Source: Prinsepia uniflora (lineage: Eukaryota > Streptophyta > Magnoliopsida > Rosales > Rosaceae). Taken from it: 64,000 bases of DNA. The notes beneath the pieces were generated by a model. That model was given only the letters and a program-made list of their open reading frames with translations. It had not been told where the DNA came from and ran no database searches. The stretch spans positions 47,724,252 through 47,788,251 of the forward strand of contig CM064872.1 in NCBI GenBank assembly GCA_032719365.1, read 5' to 3'. Below, one piece after another: positions 1 through 9,606 of the stretch. The first letter of the stretch is position 1, and every line of letters begins with the position of its first letter. Made by a program: the position numbers and the translations under genes.

Positions 1-2922
1 CTGAACCCGACAAAATCACTCTGCACAGCGCACAGTATCCAATGTCCAGTCCACAACACAGCCAAATAAATGATATCGGAACCAAGCCGATTACCAACAC
101 GTTTAATCACACACCACGGGTACATCCCATGTACCGCCATTAGGCACCACTCAGCCTAACCAGTATCAATCCTCGTACAACGTACCCTGTACGCACCTCA
201 ATCCATCAATCTGCCTATAACCACCTAGGTCATAGCCAAACATGTTCCAATAATGAAGTACCTTTGCCCAAACCAACATGAGACAAAACGAACTCCACCC
301 ATCATCCCGTTTCAATTCCGGATCCGAATCCGCGATTTCGTAAGAAATCCCGAATTCGAACCCAAACATCATATTTTTATTCCATGTCCAAATCCGAATC
401 CGAAATCATTATTCCGTAAGCTAGCATTGGAATAATCATTCCGCACCCAAATACAGTAATCCATTTTCGAGCTTCGCAATCTAATCCTGAATCGTCACCC
501 AGAAATTCGATTCCAAAACCCAAAATCTCGTTTACGTCCACCAAGACGTAACATAACCGATCCTATCGGTTACCTGCTCAAAACACTCGATTGACTTCAT
601 AGGGAAGCCAATCCCAATATCCATACGTCAAAGGTTGACAAAATCCGACCACATCGGAAACCTACTCAACCAAGTCACAAACCATATGGACTCACTCCGA
701 AATGAAGTTCAGTCCCGTCATTTACGACTCACATATCAAGGTATGAGTGATAAACTCACACCCAATCTGGATCATCACGATCACGACCTAGATCTATCAC
801 TACGTCATCCGACAAGTAACATCACGATCCTAGATTGTCACATCGACCAAACTCGACAACATCACAAATCAGATCCACCTAGGATCCACACCTGCTCACG
901 TAGCTAACAATCCATCTGAAAGCTTATCGTAGGGTCTTACACCCTCATTGAATCATTCGCCAAATTTCCCTTGGTGGAAAGATGACCTCGCATTTCACCG
1001 CCAAATCTAAAATCATACACAACTTCTTGTGTCCAATGACCCCAAGCCAAACATGGGTCCACCAACCGATACACGCTCAACGTACTGGTAGCAACAATCA
1101 TCATCTGCCACGGCAGGAAATAAGAAGTCAGCCCCAATGACTTCGAAATACCAATCACCGATGCGGAAACGAGCACTCCGCTCGTCTCCCAATCACAACT
1201 CTCCCCGAATCGGGAGTTCCAACCATGTTGGAAACATACATGCTCCCAATGAGATGTCAAGTCCAACCACTGGACTGCTCACGTCCCTACCTCACTTTGA
1301 CCACCACGTGTCCAAAATCAATTTATTACTCGGACCTCACGTCCGCCAATAATCATGGACGCACACACCCTGATTCCGAACGGAATATCCACAACTTTTC
1401 CTGGATGTGCATACCATACTGCCTTTGTCTCACATCTCAACCTTTACAGGTTCAATCCTCAGGTTCCAAGTGATTCACAATCACAAAATCACACCTCAAT
1501 ACCACGAATGGTTTCCCCGACTTTTCCAATTTCAATAATTTCCTTGTACTCTCTGGGGATATAAGAAGTATACCAACATACCAATCTCGGAGTTGACAAC
1601 AACTCCCCAAATCCACCAATTCTTATGACATAGGGAACATCATCCCTAGATTCCTCAAGTTTCAATCATACCTTAATATCCATTCATCACTTGTCATCAT
1701 AAATCGGTTGGGACTTATCCCAACACGACACAACCTCCACTAGATCCCATCCAGTCCATGACTCAACCACCACTGAGTCGCAGATACCAATCATATGTCC
1801 ATCAGGACAGAGTCACACCCCAACTGGTGGCTCATCGTCATCACAATCACGGACACCAGCACCAGCGCTAGTACCAGCACCAGCGCACTATCATCAACAC
1901 TAGTATCAGCACACAGGCATCCATACTAGTATTGGCATAAAAGTACCAACATACCAACATCCATACATAGCACACTTGTGTGCAAAGTTGTTACCCTGGA
2001 TCTCCGTTCATTCCGAACGACGATCCCGTAACAGCACTCGTACCCCACGACTATGGGTACCCCCAATTTTTGCCATCGGCACATCAGGATAATGAACGTT
2101 CCCTGAACGTCCCCTGATCCTCAAGTGTGAAAGCCACACTAAATACCCTTGATAGCCAGTCATCTCGACACAACTGTCGACCAACAGTCATCGCTTGTCA
2201 AGATCCGTATCCACACATCACACTACCATTTGATCCCACACGGAAATCCACATCATATCTCGTAACCGCATCCGTGGATCGAAACCCATAATCCTGACTA
2301 GACTCACTAGAGTCATCCACATGGTCATCCACGACCTTCGCCACTCGTCGCAGCACAAGTTCCCATTTAAAGTTCACTTTTCCAGTCCATCGATTATAAA
2401 TTAGGGTTCCAAAATCACACCCTAGGGTTCCACCGAACCCAACTGCCTTCTGCAGTAAAATCCACAACCTGACCGACCCCGCGGTCCTGACATCGTATAG
2501 ACGTCCAATCCAATCCAATCGTCAACTCAACGTGGGTTCCATCGTGGGTTCCACCACGAAGGTCATCGGCTAACTCTGATGTACCAACACCCCGTACACT
2601 AGCCAACACTACCAGGGTCCAAAACTTAGACCAATACTCAACTGAGTTTCGCATTTCCATAACATTATTCAAATGGGGTTCCCTGAACCCGGCTGTGCCC
2701 AGCAGCACAACAATCCATCATCACGTGACCGAACCGACGGTCTCACATTACCAGTTAATCGTATACAACCCACTTGGGTTGAATCGCATCAATGCACGGC
2801 GTATCGGGCCAAACACACCCAATCCACCATTCAAACCCAAAACTATCTATCAGGTTGACAACGGAACTGCAGCCCAAAGAGACATCACACCCTCGACCTT
2901 CGAGCACAAAAGAGCTAAACCT
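1..2922 (-). mobile_element. Internal region of a minus-strand gypsy-type element, no recognisable ORF
   Basis: This stretch lies immediately downstream, in minus-strand sense, of a primer binding site and a 5' LTR, so it is the internal domain of an LTR element that runs off the left edge of the window. Reading frames up to about 109 codons exist, but none shows gag, protease, reverse transcriptase or integrase motifs. Low-complexity CCAGCACCAG-type sequence occurs near 1855-1930. It is either a decayed internal domain or a non-coding (LARD-like) one. The placement is well supported by the adjacent PBS and LTR. The lack of coding content is a reading by eye. Confidence 0.6.
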
Positions 2923-2934
2923 GCTCTGATACCA
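2923..2934 (-). other. Primer binding site, initiator tRNA-Met type
   Basis: On the minus strand this reads TGGTATCAGAGC, the standard plant PBS complementary to the 3' end of initiator tRNA-Met. It lies two bases inside the LTR end at 2937, the expected spacing. It fixes the orientation of the element and identifies the LTR at 2937-5833 as the 5' LTR. Confidence 0.85.
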
Positions 2935-3801
2935 CTTGACACGACCCATCCCAATCCCCCCGGGATTACCACGGAATGTGTCATGCTCCCGTCTGACAAC
3001 GAGGTGTCAGACAAGGGATAACCTGTTGCCACTGTCCAACCGGGCTTCCAGAGTGCGTAAGGATCGATGGAGGAGGTGTATGATGCTCAAGTCTCTGCTG
3101 CAGTCGCATCCGGAATCAACCTGAAGGGCATTAAAAACAAAAGCCGTGAGTGGACGAAAATAAACAAGTCTGTTTAAAACATTTATAAGACATTTATGCC
3201 CCTCAGTAAAAGCATATGCATGCACCAAAAACCAATAATCCCATATTTATTTAGAAATAACCATTAGGGCCTTAGCCCGGAAACCAAAGCATAGTTTCGA
3301 ATCCCAAAAGTCAATCCAAGAGTTATTTCATAAATCCAGTAATGTTCATTTATTATTTTTTCCATCTCCGGCATCCCCGATGCCTAGCGTCCTAGACGCT
3401 TGACGTTCCCGACGTCATATCTCATGGTATTAAGCAACACGTGTTGCCCGGGGTCTCACCGGGTCCATATCTCTGACATCCCCGATGTCTGACGTCCATG
3501 GCGTCTAGCAATCCTGCTCCTGGATCACTATACGGTCCGGTAGCTCCGTACAATGAGCCCTCGCAGGCAATGCACCATGACTTCCCCAGTGTCCCCGACA
3601 CTTGGAGGAGACCAGGATATATATCCTCATATCGAGATGGTTTTATGGAACACATTTTATTATTCATTCCCAAAATATCACAAGGGCCCTGCCCCGAGTT
3701 TCCATAAAACCGTCATAAGTCTAAATAGTTGATTTAAATCCAAAATCATTTATTCAATTCCATTTTAAGGTCCCCGACCCGAAATCACATATATACATAA
3801 A

Positions 3802-3912
3802 ATGGGCCCCTGGCCCGATTTCATCAGTCCACTGGGCCCCTGGCCCGATTTCACAAGTTAACTGGTCCCCTGGCCCGATTTCATAAGTTAACTGGGCCCC
3901 TGGCCCGATTTT
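3802..3912 (-). repeat. Four 30-bp tandem units with a short palindrome (LTR array)
   Basis: Four units at exact 30-bp spacing carry GGGCCCCTGGCCCGATTTCA with minor changes; one unit has GGTCC in place of GGGCC. Each contains GGGCC and GGCCC arms separated by three bases. The array lies inside the inverted GTGAGTGGAC pair of this LTR. Confidence 0.9.
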
Positions 3913-5383
3913 AATTTATCAAATCCGTAACCGTTTCATGAAATCATATCCAACCACATTTATGGAAATCGGTGCAAATCCAGAAAACCTCGGTTTACGT
4001 GCAAATACGTAAATCACCTCAAAATGCGTGAAATCATTTAAATTCACCGATATCCAAAGTAAATCATTTAATCACAATTATAAAAATCATGAAACAGTTA
4101 TGCATGCATCGAATTTATAAAACCAATGTCCACTCACAGACCGTTTAACCGAGTGCCTCGATACGCGTGTCATAGGCCTTCCCGGGCCACACCACTATCA
4201 CCGGGACTCCCAATCCTGTTCAAATCACATTATAGGATTACTAACCTCCACATAAACATCCTATTCAAGTCCCGTAATTTTCCCGAATTTTTAAGTATTT
4301 TTAAACTGGATTTAAAACCTTCGGACATCCCGAACAATATCGGAACGGGACCCGATCGACACGAAACCAACGCTAAAATGTTCGTTACATTGTATAGGAT
4401 AAAAGTCATGTTGAACTCACCTCGAGATTCGTGCCCACGCGTCGTCACGCGCCGCCGTGAGTGGCTGCGCGTGAAAGCCACGCGTCTGCTACAGTGACTG
4501 CTACAGTGTTCCTTCTTCACCCGTTTGTCTGGTAAACGGGTTGAAAAACCCGCGATAGGACCCCGTTCAATCACACCCAATTCGACATCAATTCAATCCG
4601 TTCTTGATCCTAAAACAATCATTAACCAAACAATTTCAGTTCTGTGACCTCGATTAACGTCAACCAATCCATAATCGTGCCACCAACCCGTGACCACCCA
4701 AAACGGGTCAATCACCAAAACTCCACAAATCCTCAACCATTGTCAAATTAACTTCACAGGAAGCTTATTACGATTAAAATGAACCAATTCGAATGATTAA
4801 TTAAACACGACGTTACCTCAATCACCACGACTCAAGCTTGAGTTTTCCGGCCGTCCACCTCGTCCGTCCACAGCCCTAGGAGCCCCAAAGCTTGCCCCAT
4901 TTGATCTAGTTCGACTGGAAATGATCCCAGAGAACTAAATGAATCATCAATTTGTCCTGGGCTGACCCAGAGCCTCGAATTGGAAATTTGAATTTGTTAA
5001 ACATAGTTTCGGGTTTCAGAACAATCCTCCACCATTTTCACTCCATTCCTTTCGTTCTCAATCCCAGAACACTTCACTCGGTCCCTTAAACACATTGCCC
5101 ATCACAAATCCGCTCAATTGGGCCCTGGAAAGGCTGAACACATGTGGGAAGCACTCTGTTTTTCTCCGTGTACCAGCCATAGTTAATGGCCAAATCCACC
5201 GTCCCACACAGCCTGGCATCGCACAAAGCAATTAAACAATCCATACAACCCATAAACAATAGTTTTAGGCCATCAATTTGCTCCATAAACACACCACTCG
5301 TGCGCTGGCCATGTTCCCCTCCACGGTGCTACAGTAACCGCTCAAACACTCCGTGAAATTACCATTCTGCCCTTGTACAGTAA

Positions 5384-5670
5384 ATTACCAAAATGCCCCT
5401 CACGCATCCTGACCCGTAACTCGGTCATACGGACCCCGATTGATGCGTGCCGCTTGTCTACGGACTCAGGGCATCGAGACTTTCCTAACGGTCCTCGGTC
5501 CTCGGCCATCGGACCTCTCGATCAAAAAGTCAACATTTCCCCTTATATCGTCCAAATTACGAAAATGCCCTTGAACTTCCATACATCATAACTTTCACCA
5601 CGAACGTCGGAATCGAACGTGCCACCTGTCTATGAACTCGTGACGTCCCAAACTACGTCACGGTCATCGG
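5384..5670 (-). promoter_or_regulatory. Duplicated U3 module in LTR
   Basis: Two diverged copies about 172 bp apart (starting 5384 and 5556) each begin ATTACSAAAATGCCC, run through a CGTGCCRCCTGTCTATG-like block, and end in an ACGT-containing core (for example ACTACGTCACGGTC). The same pair occurs in most other LTRs of the window. In LTR sense this is the 5' (U3) part, where promoter and enhancer elements normally lie. A regulatory role is an inference. Confidence 0.5.
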
Positions 5671-5833
5671 TCAAAGTCCATTTGACCATCCGAATTAAAA
5701 GTCAACATTTTGCTCACGCCTAGGGGCAAAACGGTCATTTTGCACAATTCATCTGAAATCACTCAACTAATCCCAGATTAGTAAATCATAATTAAATATT
5801 ATTAAATCCCGATATTCGGGACGGGTCGTTACA

Positions 5834-6348
5834 AATCAGACTTAAAAAAACCCTTTATCAGAGGGTGGATTAAACAATTGCACCCCACTCACCACGGCTG
5901 TTCAAACTTGGCTTGGCAAAATAACCATTTTGCCCTTCTGCACCAAATTACCAAAATGCCACTCCTCTTCCGAGACCCGTAACTCAACCGTCCGATGTCC
6001 GTTTTTAGCGTGCCGCCTGTCTATGGACTCAGGGCATCGAGACCTACGTAACGGTCCTCGAATTGTGTGGAAATCAGTTGTCAAACAAAAAGTCAACATT
6101 TTTCCCCCTTTCGTCCAAATTACGAAAATGCCCATGGACTTCCAAACGTCATAACTTTTTCCCTGATCGTCGGAATTGGACGTGCCACCTGCCTATGGAC
6201 TCGTGATGTCCCGAACTACGTCACGGTCGTCGGTCAACATCCGTTTGACCTACCAATCAACAAGTCAACAAATTGATCACAGGGGTAAAAACGTCATTTC
6301 ATTCATTATTTTGCAAAATTACATTCTCCGAATTTCCGGGGCGTTACA
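5834..6348 (-). mobile_element. LTR fragment (U3 end) of a related family
   Basis: It contains both U3 modules (for example CGTGCCGCCTGTCTATGG near 6010 and CGTGCCACCTGCCTATGG near 6180) and finishes with GGGGCGTTACA at 6348, an LTR terminus on the minus strand. It is probably the flank of an older LTR into which the 1-5833 element inserted. The other side of that insertion is off the window. Confidence 0.65.
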
Positions 6349-7170
6349 GATGTGGTGTGCCACGTCATCGTCGTGTTCCTAGCGACGGGTTGACCCGTTT
6401 CCACTATAACGTGTCGACACAACCAGCAACTCGGCCCACCTGCAACCGCCCTTTATCGTCGATTCCAACCACCACAACGTTCCAAATTGATCCCCAACCA
6501 CTCGTACAATCCCTAGGAATAAGATTTGATCAACCAAACAATCCAAAAATCTCTCAAAATCCAAAACCCAAAATTTGAACCCATGGTTTTTACCTTGTTT
6601 TGGCGATCTGGCCACCTCCTGCGGCGGTTCCAACATCCCTGGCCGTTCCTCAGTCTCTCTCTCACTTGTCTATTCCTCAATGGTCTCACAATGGAAGATG
6701 GAAGGATGAAGTCGATGGTTGGGTGGTGTGAGTACGTGTTGGAGAAGAAAATGAAGAAGAAAGATGAAATAAAGATGGATGATGGTGTGTATGTATGTGT
6801 ATGGAAATGTGCCATTGGGTGTGTATATACCCAAAATCAGATATTTGGGTCCAACTGAAAACAAACCGTTTTAAAAATCGAATACTCATGAATAGTTCTC
6901 CGTTCCTTCCGTGAGCAATAACTTCCTTGTACGACGTCCGATTTCGACATATTGCCTGTCTACATACTCGTAACATCCCTATCTATGTAACGGTCCTTGG
7001 TCCCCGTACATTACACCACCCGGATCAAAAGTCAACTTTTTACCCATTCATAGGGGCAAAATCGTCATGTTACACCGATCTTCTGAAAATTCTGGACTAA
7101 TCCCCGATTAGTCATGATAATCCTTCTTTAATCCTTAATTAATTAATTAATTGAACCCGCAACTTGGGAC
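6349..7170 (-). mobile_element. LTR fragment, second gypsy LTR family
   Basis: It aligns over most of its length with the right part of the LTR at 17569-20857 (shared block around CGATTCCA...CCACCACAACGTTC and the ATGGAAGATGGAAGGATGAAG block). It ends near CAACTTGGGACAGGTTG, where the normal GGTTGTTACA terminus is cut off and the segmental duplication begins. Open frames at 6513-6976 are by-products of its simple-sequence composition. Confidence 0.65.
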
Positions 7171-7319
7171 AGGTTGGCTCTTCATCCATGCATAGACCTT
7201 CTTTTTTACCTTTCAAGTGTCATAAGGGTCACCCTCTTTCTGACTGACCAATTTATGGACTTTCGGCTCAGGTTTGCAAAAGATTAACCTTTTTCTGACA
7301 ATTTAGTGTAATACGATTG

Positions 7320-7650
7320 ATATTATCGACTACCATCTCACGAAGAGTCATTCCGACTACCAGCTCACGGGCAGTCTCTTGTCACTAATTATACGGATAG
7401 CCATCCCGACTACCGACATACGAACAGTCACCCTTACCACCGTCTCACAGACAGTCATTCTAATTGTCGTTCATAGATAGTCTTCAGCCACCGATTATAC
7501 GGATATCCATCCCGACTACCTAAATAGGAAGTCACCCCGACTACCAAATCACGGATAGTCATTCTGACTACCAGTTCATTGACAATCTCTAACAACCGTC
7601 TAACGGATAGCCATCCCGACTACTAACATACAGACAGTCATCAAGTAACT
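7320..7650 (+). repeat. Degenerate minisatellite, GACTACC...GACAGTC units
   Basis: About ten irregular units of roughly 25-36 bp repeat the phrase GACTACC, then CTCACGGACAGTC, then an ATTC or ACCC spacer. The same array is present in the duplicate copy at about 36995-37315, so it predates the duplication. It has no coding potential. Confidence 0.75.
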
Positions 7651-7968
7651 CAAACTTCCCTTTTTGACGTCTTGCAGTCGCATTTGAGGGCATGATTTCC
7701 AACTGATATTCATTTTAGTTGATGATTTCTCGAATTTCCTGCTCTTTACGGGCTTGAAATTTTAAGGAAATAATTTACGATTTTCTACACTTGTAGTTTC
7801 AGTTGTTATTCAATTCCAATATTTTTTGTTTATGTACTTGTACTTTCATTTCCATTTTAATACAACTAGATTTTCTTAAGTAGTAATTGGTGCTTAGAAT
7901 ATACCATCCAAGTGTTGTTCGCAGCTCAACAAGTTGGGACACCATTTTTGTGCATTGGTCCAAATACT

Positions 7969-8408
7969 TCAATTAGGACTTGAGGGAATCTGGACCATCT
8001 CCCACTTAATTGTTGAAATAAAATTTCCAGTTTCAATATCATGGCAAAATAACTTCTGATTTGGGCATCGCTGGAAAAAAAAGAAAGATTTTATGTCCTT
8101 GAAAAAGGCATAGAAAAGAACAGCACGAGGATTTCTTTTCCACCCACCTAACAATCGCATTGATCAGAAGGAAAGCTTCCGGGCCGAAAACGATACCCAA
8201 TTATACTGTCCATTAGTAGATTCTCTACTAGTGGCATGCTTACACTTGAGTTGAATTGCCTAATTGCTTCCAGGTCTGCCCATCTAGGGATCGACCGTTG
8301 CTCAAGGCCCATCTCACTTAGCCTATCCAGCATCTGCATATTGCATTGAAGCAAAAGAGATCCCCACGAATGGTCCACCTCCCTAGTTCGGAAGAAAAAA
8401 GATTTCAC
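7969..8408 (-). pseudogene. Degraded possible coding segment of unknown family (copy 1)
   Basis: Two minus-strand frames, 8408-8148 (86 codons, with VDHSWGSLLLQCNMQMLDRL and IPRWADLEAIRQ) and 8160-7969 (63 codons, with NPRAVLFYAFFKDIKSFF), follow one another with a frame change. Copy 2 holds the same text at 38099-37764 with mainly conservative differences, and a looser relative may exist at 41356-41129. I do not recognise the family. It could be an exon of a captured gene or a repeat with chance frames. No start context or splice sites could be fixed. Confidence 0.35.
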
Positions 8409-8820
8409 TCGAATGTCCAGTTAGAGATTCCTCGGAACGTCTCGGCTCCTAAAACGAGCAATGCATTCACTAGACGACTGGGTGCCTTAAGTTTGAGGGC
8501 TGGTTGTATTATTCTGACTTTGATTTATCGTTTGACATGCATGTAAAGCTTGATACAAGAACATTGTATGGTCATATTAAGTGACTATTGATCATTACAA
8601 AGCAAACATACACGTGGCGTAGTTTTTCCACAAATGAACATGAGACAGATTATCTTCCAATTAAGTAGGCGTAGTACGTAGTGTGTGCTATCCTATTCGG
8701 ATTGCTCACACTAAAATGAAAATTCATTAACTAGAAGCATTAGGTTGATGATTTGTAGAGTATTTTTATCAACTGGTTTTGTTTTGAAATATAATAGACT
8801 GACATAAATTACTGCGTTGA

Positions 8821-9030
8821 TTGTTGTTCCTAATCCAGATGTGCGAGGTTGTCAAGAGATTTTGGGACTCTATCTATGAGATAAACCGTTGGCTAAGGAT
8901 GCGGATGTTAACCGCTGCACAGCCAGAGTTTGCTACGGATAGGATCATTATAGATACTACGCAGAAAACAATGTTCATATCTGAAGACTCGATCCTGATA
9001 CTAGGATTATGTTGGTCCGGATTGTGCTGA
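8821..9030 (+). pseudogene. Short ORF conserved between duplication copies, unknown
   Basis: This 69-codon frame (contains CEVVKRFWDSIYEINRWL) is matched in copy 2 at 38492-38701, same length and frame, differing at several residues with no stop or gap. Preservation of the frame is mildly suggestive of past coding. It sits on the strand opposite the 7969-8408 segment. No family is recognised. Confidence 0.3.
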
Positions 9031-9601
9031 ATGCTATTTGTTGAGATTGTATGTACTAATCTGTGAAGCAATAGGTGAAAGTAAGTAAAATGTGTATATG
9101 AAATCTTTTACGCCCTCTTTTGAAGTGTAATGATTGTCAAATTTTCAGCTTCAAAAATTAATAAAATGTAAAAAATAATGTGCTACTTCAGTTGCAAACT
9201 CTTGGAATTATAGTTTTCGAAATACGGCGTAAGGACTTGATTTGTACCATTTATGTTGCAAATCTTTTTCAATTTTTTTCTAATGTTGATGCTTGTTAGC
9301 ACTTGGGGTGTAGAGTTGAGTTTTAGGGCCTTGGGTTTTCCTTAACCGGGAGTTAAGCCCCAAAATTAGATGTCTTATAACCCTTCAATAATATGTATAA
9401 ACAGGTTTTTGGAGAGGCATGAATATTTTCTATTTTCAATTTTGTAAAACGGTTGCCTCTCTTATCTTCCCATTGATGAAGTTGTTAATTTCTGATCAAC
9501 GTGACTTTACTGCACTAATAACTCTTTCTAGAAAATTTCAATTAATGATTCATAAAACTTTCTAGAAACTAGACTTTCGTATCATTCCAATGATGTATGG
9601 C

Positions 9602-9606
9602 TTATT
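9602..9606. repeat. Target site duplication TTATT, left
   Basis: TTATT immediately left of the LTR start at 9607 is repeated at 17359-17363 immediately right of the other LTR. A 5-bp duplication is the normal gypsy integration footprint. The undisturbed paralogous site near 39412 has a single copy (TCATT). Confidence 0.92.

Larger units (their letters stand above)
2937..5833 (-). mobile_element. 5' LTR of minus-strand Ty3-gypsy (Tekay-like) element, 2.9 kb
   Basis: On the minus strand the LTR starts TGTAACGACCCGTCCC (plus-strand end 5833) and ends with CA at 2937, directly before the PBS. It contains the architecture shared by other LTRs here: a duplicated U3 module at 5384-5670, a GC-rich CACGCG/CGCGTG block near 4430-4500, then the inverted pair GTGAGTGGAC (3146-3155) and GTCCACTCAC (4128-4137) around a palindrome array. 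The base just outside is 5834 (AATCA), but the other end of the element is beyond the window, so no target duplication can be tested. Its length fits the 2.5-3.2 kb of the other LTRs. Confidence 0.85.
7171..9606 (+). repeat. Segmental duplication, copy 1 left part
   Basis: It matches 36855-39410 in the same orientation over its whole length with scattered substitutions. Copy 1 resumes at 17364 after the inserted LTR element and stays alignable to about 17478. Copy 2 carries roughly 140 bp (about 39080-39220) absent from copy 1. Contents: a degenerate minisatellite (about 7320-7650), weakly coding-looking sequence on the minus strand (7969-8408) and a plus-strand frame at 8821-9030. No gene family is recognised. 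Confidence 0.85.

Noticed and set aside
2198..2708. Overlapping 97-106 codon minus-strand ORFs as gag
   Set aside because: No gag core or zinc knuckle could be seen, and the two frames overlap each other.
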